Of a stretch of 24,420 bases of DNA, positions 7,609 to 14,785 are shown in pieces. The stretch is from assembly GCA_028279945.1 (NCBI GenBank), contig JANQMT010000145.1, positions 1-24,420 of the forward strand, given 5' to 3'. The position numbers and the translations under genes are program-made. This DNA comes from JAKSCF01 sp028279945 (lineage in GTDB: Bacteria > Bacillota > Clostridia > Peptostreptococcales > JAAYPU01). Position 1 is the first letter of the stretch, and every line of letters starts with the position of its first letter. Under the pieces are notes generated by a model, which ran no database searches, was not told the DNA's origin, and worked only from the letters and a program-made list of their open reading frames with translations.

Positions 7609-8869
7609 CGATTTCTCCTCCAAGCTTTTTAAAGTCTTCCCAGAATGTAGGATAGGATTTTTTGACGGTATCACTATTGGTAATTTTTACCTGATCCGTA
7701 CACCTTATAGATGCGACGGCCAATGCCATTGCTATGCGGTGATCGTTCCAGCTGTCTACAATGCCGCCTTTCAGATGATCTTTACCGTGGATGGTTAAGC
7801 TGTCAGCAGCTTCAATAATCTCTGCCCCCAGTTTATTCAGCTCACTGGTAGTAGAAGCCAGCCGGTCTGATTCTTTAATTCTTAATCTGGCAGCATTGAT
7901 GATCTTTGTCGTACCTTTACTGACAGCCGCTAATACAGACAAAATAGGGACGAGATCCGGGCATTGTGAAGCATCAATTTCTATACCATGAGTGACAGAA
8001 GGTAAGATATGAATCGCATGTTCTTCTTCAACGATTTTACCTCCCATTTGCTTAACGATATCTAAAATCATACGATCACCTTGGCCGGAATCTAAGCGCA
8101 TACCTTCTATCGTTAAACCGTTGTCTATTAGCCCTGCTACAATCCAAAATGCAGCTTGAGAGTAATCGCCTTCTACGGTATAATCTTGACTTACATAGCT
8201 TTGATTACCTTTAATTTTAAAAGTCTTGTAATTTTCGTGATGGATTTGTATAGAATAATGTTTTAACACATCTAAGGTCAAATCAATATAACCTTTGGAT
8301 TCTAATTCGGTAGTGATATGTATCGTAGAATCACCATCTAATAAAGGCAATGCATACAATAAGCCGGTAATAAATTGTGAACTGATATCCCCTGGAATGT
8401 AATAATCATCGGGTTTAAGGGAACCCGTAACTTTTAGCGGCAACTGCCCGTGTGTCGTTTCGTAATCAATATTTTGCCGGCTAAAAATATCATAATAAGG
8501 GGTGAGAGGCCTTTTTCCTAAACGACCTTCACCTGTAAAAGTAGCAGGTGTTTTAATAACGCTGGCTACTGGAATTAAAAATCTAAGGGTTGATCCTGAC
8601 TCTTTACAATCGATGGTTGGTATTTGCATACCGGTTTCTTTTATACCTTGGATGCTAATACATGAATCATCTTCCAAGTGGATAGAGGCACCTAATGCTT
8701 TCATACCTTCAATGGTTGCTTTAATATCCTCTGAAAGTAATAGGTTATTAACGCATGCTTTTCCTTTTGCAAGGGCCGCACCGATAATGGCTCGATGGCT
8801 AATGCTCTTTGAAGGTGGCACTTTGATTTTACCATCAAGAGATGTTGGTGCGATAATGACTGTTTTCAT
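7586..8869 (-). CDS. aroA: 3-phosphoshikimate 1-carboxyvinyltransferase (EPSP synthase)
   Basis: Transfers the enolpyruvyl group of PEP to shikimate-3-phosphate. The length (427 aa) is normal. Motifs: VPPSKSISHR with K21 and R26, ESGSTLRFLIP (90-100), GEGRLGKRPL, GDISSQF (160-166), CPDLVPIL with D305, RIKESDRL with E333, and WNDHRIAMALA. In the ESGSTLRF stretch the position of the E. coli glyphosate-site proline (P101) is Phe97, as in other non-proteobacterial forms, so the enzyme may be less sensitive to glyphosate; this is inference. The start ATG follows AAGGAG. It lies 29 nt after aroB and overlaps aroC. Confidence 0.96.
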   Translation of the reverse strand: MKTVIIAPTSLDGKIKVPPSKSISHRAIIGAALAKGKACVNNLLLSEDIKATIEGMKALGASIHLEDDSCISIQGIKETGMQIPTIDCKESGSTLRFLIPVASVIKTPATFTGEGRLGKRPLTPYYDIFSRQNIDYETTHGQLPLKVTGSLKPDDYYIPGDISSQFITGLLYALPLLDGDSTIHITTELESKGYIDLTLDVLKHYSIQIHHENYKTFKIKGNQSYVSQDYTVEGDYSQAAFWIVAGLIDNGLTIEGMRLDSGQGDRMILDIVKQMGGKIVEEEHAIHILPSVTHGIEIDASQCPDLVPILSVLAAVSKGTTKIINAARLRIKESDRLASTTSELNKLGAEIIEAADSLTIHGKDHLKGGIVDSWNDHRIAMALAVASIRCTDQVKITNSDTVKKSYPTFWEDFKKLGGEIDEFDLGK

Positions 8870-8898
8870 AAAAAAATCTCCTTATTTATATTTTCTAT

Positions 8899-9957
8899 TT
8901 ATATAAATTCTCCAATACTTGCCTTGTCAATAGTATGAATAAAACTATCACCAATATGATTTAAAAGGATAAGATTTATTTTGCTGCCACGACTTTTTTT
9001 GTCGTTGAGTAACGTCTTGATAAGCGTACTCTTATTAACATCCGGCAGTTGAGAAGGAAGGTGATATTTATTGAGTAAAGACTTTATTTTAACAGTGGTT
9101 TCTTTTCCCGTTAATCCAAGGCTCTCGCTTTTTTGAGTAATATGATGCATACCTATTGCAACACCTTCACCATGGGTATATTCACTATATCCATATAATT
9201 TTTCAATGCCGTGACCTATGGTATGGCCAAAATTTAAAAGCATTCGAGTGTTCTCATCTTTCTCATCTTTTTCAACAATTTCTTTTTTGATGGCACAACA
9301 CTGATAAATGATTTCTTCCATATGATCATGAATGTCTTCTATTTCAATATTTTCTAATAGACTAAATAATTCAGAACTTCTGATGCAGCCATATTTAATG
9401 ACTTCTGCCATACCATCCCAAAGATAGCGTGGCTTAAGGGTGGTTAATACGGCAGGGTCAATCAAAACGATTTCCGGATGATAAAAACTGCCGACTAAAT
9501 TTTTGCCTAAGGCTAAATTGACAGCGGTTTTTCCGCCTATACTGCTGTCCACTTGAGCGATTAGGGATGTAGGAATTTGAATAAAAGGAACACCTCTTAA
9601 AAACGTTGCAGCCGCAAATCCGGATAAATCTCCGATAACACCACCGCCAAGAGCGATCAATCGGTCACTCTTGGTAATGCCTAAATTAATAAGCTGGGAA
9701 TATACATGTTCAAGCATTTCTAAAGATTTGCTTTGTTCTCCCGGTGGTATTACGATTAAATGGACATCGAAGCCATATTTTTTAAGATGATTTATGAATG
9801 CTTTACCATATACATCATAAACATTTTCATCGGTGATCACAACGCTTTTTTTACCATGAATGTACTTTTCAATATACTTATGGATATTTTGAAGCATGTT
9901 TTTTTCTATAATAATGGCGTAATTTTTATCAGGCAGATTTATATTTAAAGTACGCAT
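8899..9957 (-). CDS. aroB: 3-dehydroquinate synthase
   Basis: Cyclises DAHP to 3-dehydroquinate, using NAD and a divalent metal. The length (352 aa) is typical. Motifs: PPGEQSKS (71-78), the NAD loop GGGVIGDLSGFAA (104-116), GGKTAVN, and the metal ligands E185 (GMAEVIKYG), H245 (NFGHTIGH) and H262 (THGEG). The start ATG lies one base after the tyrA TAA stop, and its ribosome binding site GAGGAG is inside the end of tyrA, so translation of the two is almost certainly coupled. Confidence 0.96.
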   Translation of the reverse strand: MRTLNINLPDKNYAIIIEKNMLQNIHKYIEKYIHGKKSVVITDENVYDVYGKAFINHLKKYGFDVHLIVIPPGEQSKSLEMLEHVYSQLINLGITKSDRLIALGGGVIGDLSGFAAATFLRGVPFIQIPTSLIAQVDSSIGGKTAVNLALGKNLVGSFYHPEIVLIDPAVLTTLKPRYLWDGMAEVIKYGCIRSSELFSLLENIEIEDIHDHMEEIIYQCCAIKKEIVEKDEKDENTRMLLNFGHTIGHGIEKLYGYSEYTHGEGVAIGMHHITQKSESLGLTGKETTVKIKSLLNKYHLPSQLPDVNKSTLIKTLLNDKKSRGSKINLILLNHIGDSFIHTIDKASIGEFI

Positions 9958-9958
9958 T

Positions 9959-10804
9959 TTATTTCATCTCCTCTTTTTTACGAGTGCAATTTGAGAATAT
10001 TTCTTCAAGCATGGATTTATTTTCTTGAGCGATAGCTGTTCTAACTTGATCCATCTCGCCGATAAAGGCATCTATTAGATGAAGGATGTTATCCTTATTT
10101 CCTATAATTAAATCAGTCCAAAGGGGGGCATTCATTTTAGCGATTCGTGTAAACTCTCCAAAACTATTGCCTGTAAACCTTAATATATCTTCATTGTCAT
10201 GACAATTGATGATAGAGGCAGCAATAATATGTGGAAGCTGGCTGGTATAGCCAATCATTTCGTCATGCATTTGTGGCGTTACTTGAGAAATTTTACCGAA
10301 TCCCATCTCTTTCAGTATTTCTGTTAATAGCGATATGCTTTCTGCTTTATTGTTTTCAGTAGGAGTTATTATAAAGTTAGCGTTGTTAAACAATGTCTTA
10401 GAAGCCGAAGTTATGCCGATACCTTCGTTGCCTGCCATAGGATGACCGCCCACAAAATCGATATCATCTCTTTCAATATTGATTTGATCCATGATTTTGC
10501 TTTTAATACCACTTGCATCCATTATAATAGCACCGGATTTAAAATGATACATATATTCTTGAATAAAGTTTACAATGTTACCAGGATAAATACATAAAAT
10601 AACAATATCGGAATGCGCTATGGGGTATTGGGGATTATCAAAACCCTTTTCAATCATATTATCTGCCTCAGCTTTTTGCAGGGTATCTAAATTTTTATCG
10701 ATACCCCATATATTATTAAAGTTTAGCTTATTCAAATGGTAAGCGAAGGAACCGCCAATAACGCCCAGTCCTACTATACTAATGTTTAAATGGTTAACAT
10801 TCAT
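9959..10804 (-). CDS. tyrA: Prephenate dehydrogenase
   Basis: Oxidises prephenate to 4-hydroxyphenylpyruvate, the branch to tyrosine. The N-terminal Rossmann loop GLGVIGGS is at 12-19; DASGIKS (96-102) and GGHPMAGNEG with H121 follow, then MHDEMIGYTSQLPH with H180 and H192. At 281 aa it has no C-terminal ACT domain and no fused chorismate mutase, unlike many Firmicute or enteric forms, so direct tyrosine feedback is less certain. The start ATG follows AGAGGTGA. It lies 11 nt after the DAHP synthase gene. Arogenate versus prephenate preference cannot be decided from sequence. Confidence 0.94.
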   Translation of the reverse strand: MNVNHLNISIVGLGVIGGSFAYHLNKLNFNNIWGIDKNLDTLQKAEADNMIEKGFDNPQYPIAHSDIVILCIYPGNIVNFIQEYMYHFKSGAIIMDASGIKSKIMDQINIERDDIDFVGGHPMAGNEGIGITSASKTLFNNANFIITPTENNKAESISLLTEILKEMGFGKISQVTPQMHDEMIGYTSQLPHIIAASIINCHDNEDILRFTGNSFGEFTRIAKMNAPLWTDLIIGNKDNILHLIDAFIGEMDQVRTAIAQENKSMLEEIFSNCTRKKEEMK

Positions 10805-10815
10805 TGGTTCACCTC

Positions 10816-11832
10816 TTAGATTTTTTTATTTAAATGTTGAGAAAGAGATTTTAAATTACCCATTAGGCCGTCAAATCTTGAAGGCTTAATGGATTGCTGA
10901 CCATCACTTTTTGCATTTTGAGGATCTTGATGCACTTCAATCATGATACCGTCTGCGCCAACAGCCAAGGCAGCTTTAGCCAGTGGTTCAACAAGCCACC
11001 ATTCACCGGAAGCGTGACTCGGATCTACAATAACAGGCAGATGGCTGAGTTTCTTTAAAACTGGAACAGCACTGATATCCAAAGTATTTCTAGTGTATCT
11101 TTCAAAAGTACGTATACCTCTTTCACATAAAACAACTTGATTATTCCCGCCGGACATAATGTATTCGGCTGACATGAGAAGTTCTTCAATGGTTGCTGAC
11201 AAGCCTCTTTTAAGAAGAATAGGTTTATTCGTTTTTCCTAACTCCTTAAGAAGCATAAAGTTTTGCATGTTTCTAGCTCCAACTTGGATGATGTCAACGT
11301 TTTCTACAAAGTATTCGATTTTATCAATAGCCATAATCTCAGAAACAACAGGCAGGCCGGTAGCAGCTTTGGCTTCATTGAGCAGCTCGATACCTTCTTC
11401 TCCTAAACCTTGGAAACTGTAAGGGGAAGTTCTTGGTTTAAATGCACCGCCTCTTAAGAAATGCGCACCGGATTCTTTCACTTTTTGAGCCAAATCTATA
11501 ATAGCATCACGCCCTTCAATAGAGCAAGGACCGGCAATAACCCCAAAATTTTCTCCACCGATTTTATGGTCATCGATGTCAATGACGGTATCTTCCGGAC
11601 GAAATGTAATGCTGGCTTTTTTATAGGGTGATTGTATCCGTATTAATTTTTCGACCAACCGATTTGCTTCAATCCAAGTTGTATCTATGGTAGAGGTATC
11701 ACCTACGACTCCAAGTAAGTGATAGTTTTCTCCTTTACTTTCATGTATTTTGACATCATGATTGTCTACAAGTTTTTTAACAATAGATTCTATTTCTTCT
11801 TTAGGTAAGTTTTTTCTCATAACTATAACCAT
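10816..11832 (-). CDS. aroF: DAHP synthase, type I-beta with N-terminal ferredoxin-like regulatory domain
   Basis: Condenses PEP and erythrose-4-phosphate, the first step of the pathway. I choose the ATG at 11832 (338 aa): GGAGG lies eight bases upstream, whereas the longer frame would start at a TTG overlapping that same site. 338 aa is the length I recall for the well-studied Thermotoga maritima enzyme, and the organisation matches: an N-terminal ferredoxin-like domain (about 1-67), the usual site of Tyr/Phe feedback, then the barrel with GPCSIEG (C103), KPRTSPYSFQG (132-142), KRG, CERGIRTFE and DPSH (H273). First structural gene of the operon, behind the attenuator. The symbol is loose: such genes are also called aroA(G) or aroG. 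Confidence 0.95.
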   Translation of the reverse strand: MVIVMRKNLPKEEIESIVKKLVDNHDVKIHESKGENYHLLGVVGDTSTIDTTWIEANRLVEKLIRIQSPYKKASITFRPEDTVIDIDDHKIGGENFGVIAGPCSIEGRDAIIDLAQKVKESGAHFLRGGAFKPRTSPYSFQGLGEEGIELLNEAKAATGLPVVSEIMAIDKIEYFVENVDIIQVGARNMQNFMLLKELGKTNKPILLKRGLSATIEELLMSAEYIMSGGNNQVVLCERGIRTFERYTRNTLDISAVPVLKKLSHLPVIVDPSHASGEWWLVEPLAKAALAVGADGIMIEVHQDPQNAKSDGQQSIKPSRFDGLMGNLKSLSQHLNKKI

Positions 11833-12023
11833 ATCTATTTCCTCCAAATTTTAAATATAGTAAACTTAAGAACCGTCCTCGTTATATGCCCTGAATAATG
11901 GTACAAATATTTCTATTACTGATGTTTTGTAATTTAGACATATTCTATACATTAAGGTGTATTCTGAACGTGGACCGGTAAATTTAAATAAATGATTTTA
12001 CAGAGCTCTGTTTATCGTGGAAT

Positions 12024-12055
12024 AAAAAAAAGACTCATCCTATCAATGAGTCTTT
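12024..12055 (-). terminator. Attenuator terminator upstream of the aro genes
   Basis: Arms AAAGACTCAT and ATGAGTCTTT (12046-12055 and 12029-12038 read on the minus strand) form a 10-bp stem with a 7-nt loop, followed on the minus strand by eight Ts. It lies between the leader ORF and the DAHP synthase gene, with about 190 nt of gene-free leader after it. A perfect palindrome ACAGAGCTCTGT at 12000-12011 lies just downstream; its role is unknown. Confidence 0.88.
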
Positions 12056-12081
12056 GTTTGCTTTAATACTTTGTCAGTTTA

Positions 12082-12237
12082 TCATACGGCGCCGATGTAT
12101 GATGGTATGGTCAACTCATTAAAAAGGAACTTAATACTATTTTTGAAATAAAAGTATCCAGGGTAAAAAAAGAAACCCCAGCTAAAGAAATAAAAATAGT
12201 ATTTATTTGTGCTATCCTTTCTAATGATCGTATCCAT
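12082..12237 (-). CDS. Aromatic-rich leader peptide of the aro operon
   Basis: A 51-residue ORF starting at the ATG at 12237, with GGAGG five bases upstream; a longer frame from 12291 would begin inside the promoter and is not used. Residues 13-31 contain 15 aromatic residues out of 19 (8 Phe, 6 Tyr, 1 Trp), followed by more Phe at 37 and 39. That composition, plus a terminator 26 nt after the stop and an aromatic biosynthesis operon next, is the signature of an attenuation leader peptide, comparable in logic to pheL of enteric bacteria but longer. It has no enzyme-like features. A small membrane protein is the alternative, but the Phe/Tyr run is too extreme and the context too fitting. Confidence 0.82.
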   Translation of the reverse strand: MDTIIRKDSTNKYYFYFFSWGFFFYPGYFYFKNSIKFLFNELTIPSYIGAV

Positions 12238-12274
12238 GACATCCTCCAAAGTAAATTGGTTATTATTTGAACCC

Positions 12275-12304
12275 ATTGTACATATATACAAGCATATTTG
12301 TCAA
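12275..12304 (-). promoter_or_regulatory. Sigma-A promoter of the aro leader and operon
   Basis: A perfect -35 TTGACA (complement of 12299-12304) and -10 TACAAT (complement of 12275-12280) are separated by 18 bases on the minus strand. Transcription would begin near 12268, about 30 nt before the leader peptide start. Confidence 0.85.
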
Positions 12305-12418
12305 GTGTTCTTTTGTTAAATTTAAAAAATAATTGAATTTTAATGGCGAATGCATGGTTTGAAAACTTAGGGAAAAAATAAACTATATTAAATAAAGTGA
12401 TAAGGGTAAGGTGATGAT

Positions 12419-13429
12419 TTGAAAGCTTTTATTCCGGAAGAAGTTGTTATGAATCCCAGAGCTTTAGAGTATGAAACGGGAAGAAAGGTAAGAGCATATT
12501 TTGAAAATTTAGGTGTACCCATTTTGATATCCAATCGAGTCAAGATTGAAGGGGATACACCTGCGAAACTTTATCAACGTTCTAAAAAAACAGTATTCAT
12601 TACTTTAAATAAGGAAAAAAAATTAAGGCCGTGTTCGCCGTCAGCAGATTATCAATTTTCACTTTCAAGCTCATGTCCGGGTCATTGTGAATATTGCTAT
12701 CTTCAAACGACTCAAGGAGAGAAACCCTATATTAGAGTATTTGTCAATATAGATGAAATATTTCAAGTCATTCAACAACATATGGATGATCATGATTCTG
12801 ATATAACGACTTTTGAATGCAGCAGTATTACTGATCCTATACCCTTTGAACCAATGACAGGAAGTTTGAAAAAGTGTATCGAATTTTTTGGAGAAAGTCG
12901 GCAAGGGAGACTCAGATTTGTTACCAAATATCATATGGTGGACAGTTTGCTGGATGCAAAACACAATGGCCATACTACTTTTAGATTCAGTGTCAATACA
13001 GATCCTATCATTCAACAATATGAACATGTTACTTCTACACTGGACCAACGCATATTAGCGGCTAAGAAGGCAGCAGAAGCAGGATATACGTTAGGCTTTA
13101 TTCTGGCGCCCATTATGAGATATGACGGCTGGAAAAAAGATTATGAAAGGTTAATTCTAAATATCAAAGAACAATTGCATGATGATTCATTAAACATATC
13201 TTTTGAATTAATTCAGCATAGATATACTGAGACAGCTAAGAACTTAATCACCTCCAGGTTTCCCAATACTAAACTGGATATGAATGATGAAAATCGTCAA
13301 TTAAAATGGGGGCCGTATGGTAAATTCAAGTATGTTTATAAAAAAGAAGACAGCCTTGAAATCAAGACCTATATTTCTGAGTTGATACAGGAACATTTCA
13401 AAAATGGAAGTATTGAGTATTTTACTTGA
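12419..13429 (+). CDS. splB: Spore photoproduct lyase (radical SAM)
   Basis: Repairs the spore thymine dimer (5-thyminyl-5,6-dihydrothymine) during germination with a 4Fe-4S cluster and SAM. The cluster motif SSCPGHCEYCYLQ gives C86, C90 and C93 (C-x3-C-x2-C). The downstream regions KPYIR, RFVTKYH, DAKHNGHTTFRFS, ELIQHR and the final IEYFT match the Bacillus subtilis enzyme as I recall it; 336 aa against 342. The start is TTG, with AAGGTGA a few bases upstream; the nearest upstream ATG reads into a stop. The residue aligned with the B. subtilis hydrogen-donor Cys141 appears to be Ser136, with a Cys two residues earlier (C134). Transcribed divergently from the aro operon; TTGAAA (12359-12364) and TATATT (12384-12389) are only a weak promoter. 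Its presence implies a spore former. Confidence 0.93.
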   Translation: MKAFIPEEVVMNPRALEYETGRKVRAYFENLGVPILISNRVKIEGDTPAKLYQRSKKTVFITLNKEKKLRPCSPSADYQFSLSSSCPGHCEYCYLQTTQGEKPYIRVFVNIDEIFQVIQQHMDDHDSDITTFECSSITDPIPFEPMTGSLKKCIEFFGESRQGRLRFVTKYHMVDSLLDAKHNGHTTFRFSVNTDPIIQQYEHVTSTLDQRILAAKKAAEAGYTLGFILAPIMRYDGWKKDYERLILNIKEQLHDDSLNISFELIQHRYTETAKNLITSRFPNTKLDMNDENRQLKWGPYGKFKYVYKKEDSLEIKTYISELIQEHFKNGSIEYFT

Positions 13430-13432
13430 AGA

Positions 13433-13465
13433 TTTAGGCGGTATGCCTACAGGATACCGCCTAAA
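13433..13465 (+). terminator. Hairpin after splB, probable terminator
   Basis: Arms TTTAGGCGGTAT (13433-13444) and ATACCGCCTAAA (13454-13465) form a perfect 12-bp stem with a 9-nt loop, four bases after the splB stop. There is no T-tract after it, so it may only stabilise the mRNA 3' end. Confidence 0.6.
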
Positions 13466-13469
13466 GAAA

Positions 13470-13495
13470 TGTGGTACAGCTTTTATTGTACCACA
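13470..13495 (+). repeat. Inverted repeat between splB and the ATPase gene
   Basis: Arms TGTGGTACA (13470-13478) and TGTACCACA (13487-13495) enclose GCTTTTAT. No T-tract follows. It could be an operator or an RNA hairpin, and is the second of three hairpins in about 110 nt. Confidence 0.6.
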
Positions 13496-13501
13496 GTATA
13501 G

Positions 13502-13544
13502 AATCCTTGATCATGTTGTTGTACAATAAGGTTAAGGATTTTTT
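13502..13544 (+). terminator. Possible terminator with long loop before the ATPase gene
   Basis: Arms AATCCTT (13502-13508) and AAGGATT (13534-13540) are followed by a run of six Ts (13539-13544). The 25-nt loop makes it weaker than a standard terminator. It ends 22 nt before the ATPase start, so it could also be a regulated leader. Confidence 0.4.
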
Positions 13545-13566
13545 AATGATAGGAAAGGTACTTTTT

Positions 13567-14319
13567 ATGAGGCTGACTCAAAATTTTCAGTATATCCGAA
13601 GTATGGAAATATTACATGATAAGATTAAGAACAAAAATAAATACCCATTCTGTTTACCGGCAGTTAAGCATTTATCTAAGCTTGATTTTCATCCGAGAGT
13701 AACTTTTATTATTGGAGAAAATGGAGCAGGTAAATCAACCTTATTAGAGGCCATTGCTGTTGCTTATGGTTTTAATCCTGAAGGTGGAACAAAGAACTTT
13801 AATTTTTCATCATGGGCTTCTCATTCAGAGCTGCATAGTTTTCTTAAATTGGTAAAAGGAATAACAAAGCCAAAAGATGGTTTTTTTCTTAGGGCTGAAA
13901 GCTTCTATAACCTAGCTTCAACAATAGAAGAACTTGATAAAGAAAAACCTGGTAAGCCTATTATTAAATCTTATGGCGGGCGCTCTTTACACGAACAGTC
14001 TCATGGCGAATCTTTTTTTGCAGTCTTTATCAATCGATTTGGCGGGCAGGGATTGTACATTTTGGATGAGCCTGAAGCGGCTTTATCGCCGTCACGTCAA
14101 ATGGCTATGATTACACGGATGCATCAATTGGTTGAGCAAGGGTCACAATTTATCATTTCTACCCATTCACCGATATTGATGGCATATCCGGATGCATGGA
14201 TTTACCAGTTTCAAGACAGACTCGAAAAAGTCCATTACGAAGAAACAGAACATTATGAAGTCACCAAAGCTTTTTTAAATAATCCTCAGAAGATGTTAGA
14301 TATTTTGATGGAAGAATAA
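13567..14319 (+). CDS. Stand-alone ABC-type ATPase (AAA/SMC-like predicted ATPase, COG3910-like)
   Basis: A 250-residue soluble ATPase with Walker A GENGAGKST at 50-58, a signature-like SHGESFF, Walker B LYILDEPEAALSP with D167 and E168, and the switch His in STHSP. This set is that of ABC/SMC-type nucleotide-binding domains with no membrane partner, as in the small predicted ATPases grouped in COG3910. I chose the ATG at 13567 because AGGAAAGG precedes it; an ATG at 13546 is possible and would add seven residues. No partner gene points to a substrate. The role is unknown; overcoming-lysogenisation or DNA-repair ATPases share the fold. Confidence 0.8.
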   Translation: MRLTQNFQYIRSMEILHDKIKNKNKYPFCLPAVKHLSKLDFHPRVTFIIGENGAGKSTLLEAIAVAYGFNPEGGTKNFNFSSWASHSELHSFLKLVKGITKPKDGFFLRAESFYNLASTIEELDKEKPGKPIIKSYGGRSLHEQSHGESFFAVFINRFGGQGLYILDEPEAALSPSRQMAMITRMHQLVEQGSQFIISTHSPILMAYPDAWIYQFQDRLEKVHYEETEHYEVTKAFLNNPQKMLDILMEE

Positions 14320-14405
14320 TGAGGCTTTTTCAAAAAGCGATTCCAGAGGTTTGGTGGGAAAAGTGAATTAGTTTTGAGACAACTCATAAGAAAGTAGGAT
14401 AAACC

Positions 14406-14672
14406 ATGACTGATTACAAGAATAAAATGCATTATGTCTATATATTGGAATGTAAAGATGGAAGCTTTTATACGGGCTACACAACGGATTTGGAAAATAG
14501 GGTGAAAACACATAATTCAGGAAAAGGTGGGAAATATACTCGTGGCAGAACACCTGTTGCATTAAAATATTATGAAGAATATGCAGACAAAAATGAGGCT
14601 TGTAGACGAGAATATGCAATAAAGCAATTAAACCGATCAGAAAAATTAAAGATAATCGACAATAACAGGTAA
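14406..14672 (+). CDS. GIY-YIG nuclease-fold protein (UPF0213, YhbQ/YazA-like)
   Basis: A small single-domain protein of 88 aa. The GIY-YIG motif appears as Y10-V-Y12 and Y22-T-G24, with the conserved R32 and H36 in LENRVKTHN and a Glu at 64 in the helix that usually carries the metal ligand. Stand-alone members are thought to act on DNA or in repair, but no cellular role is established for this group. The start ATG at 14406 has only a weak AGGAT upstream; an internal ATG at residue 8 (MHYVYIL) is an alternative and is where many relatives begin. Confidence 0.88.
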   Translation: MTDYKNKMHYVYILECKDGSFYTGYTTDLENRVKTHNSGKGGKYTRGRTPVALKYYEEYADKNEACRREYAIKQLNRSEKLKIIDNNR

Positions 14673-14717
14673 ATGTTAGCATTTATATGTTAAAATGAAT
14701 GGTAAACATTTATAACT

Positions 14718-14723
14718 TATAAT
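14718..14723 (+). promoter_or_regulatory. -10 box before the TIGR00300 gene
   Basis: TATAAT lies six bases before the first in-frame ATG at 14729, so transcripts would begin near that ATG. This favours the downstream ATG at 14786 as the true start. No clear -35 is seen. Confidence 0.4.
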
Positions 14724-14785
14724 TAAATATGAGAGAAAATTTAAATATTGATAATATTCATCGAAAAAAGGAGCGTTATAAAAGA

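Larger units (their letters stand above)
12024..12268 (-). promoter_or_regulatory. Transcription attenuator of the aro operon (Phe/Tyr leader peptide type)
   Basis: The leader RNA from the promoter at 12275-12304 holds a 51-codon aromatic leader ORF, then a terminator. The RNA segment UUAAUGAGUU (complement of 12113-12122), inside the leader ORF downstream of the Phe/Tyr run, can pair over 10 bp (two G-U) with GACUCAUUGA (complement of 12043-12052), which is the 5' arm and loop edge of the terminator. The two structures exclude each other. A 12-bp inverted repeat (12133-12144 with 12192-12203) puts the first Tyr-Tyr-Phe codons in a stem. Inference: stalling at Phe/Tyr codons leaves the antiterminator free, while fast translation covers it and the terminator forms. 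No T-box sequence was seen. Confidence 0.8.

Noticed and set aside
11833..12023. T-box riboswitch or another promoter in front of the DAHP synthase gene
   Set aside because: I looked for the T-box sequence and a second promoter on the minus strand and found neither convincingly; the leader peptide explains the terminator.
12238..12291. Longer version of the leader peptide (69 codons, starting at 12291)
   Set aside because: Its start lies upstream of the predicted transcription start and inside the promoter; the ATG at 12237 has a proper GGAGG.
14320..14350. Hairpin GCTTTTT/AAAAAGC after the ATPase gene as a terminator
   Set aside because: After allowing a loop the stem is only about five pairs and no T-run follows.
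14729..14785. Upstream start for the TIGR00300 protein, adding 19 residues
   Set aside because: No ribosome binding site precedes it and a TATAAT lies six bases upstream, so it would be at the transcription start; not fully excluded.
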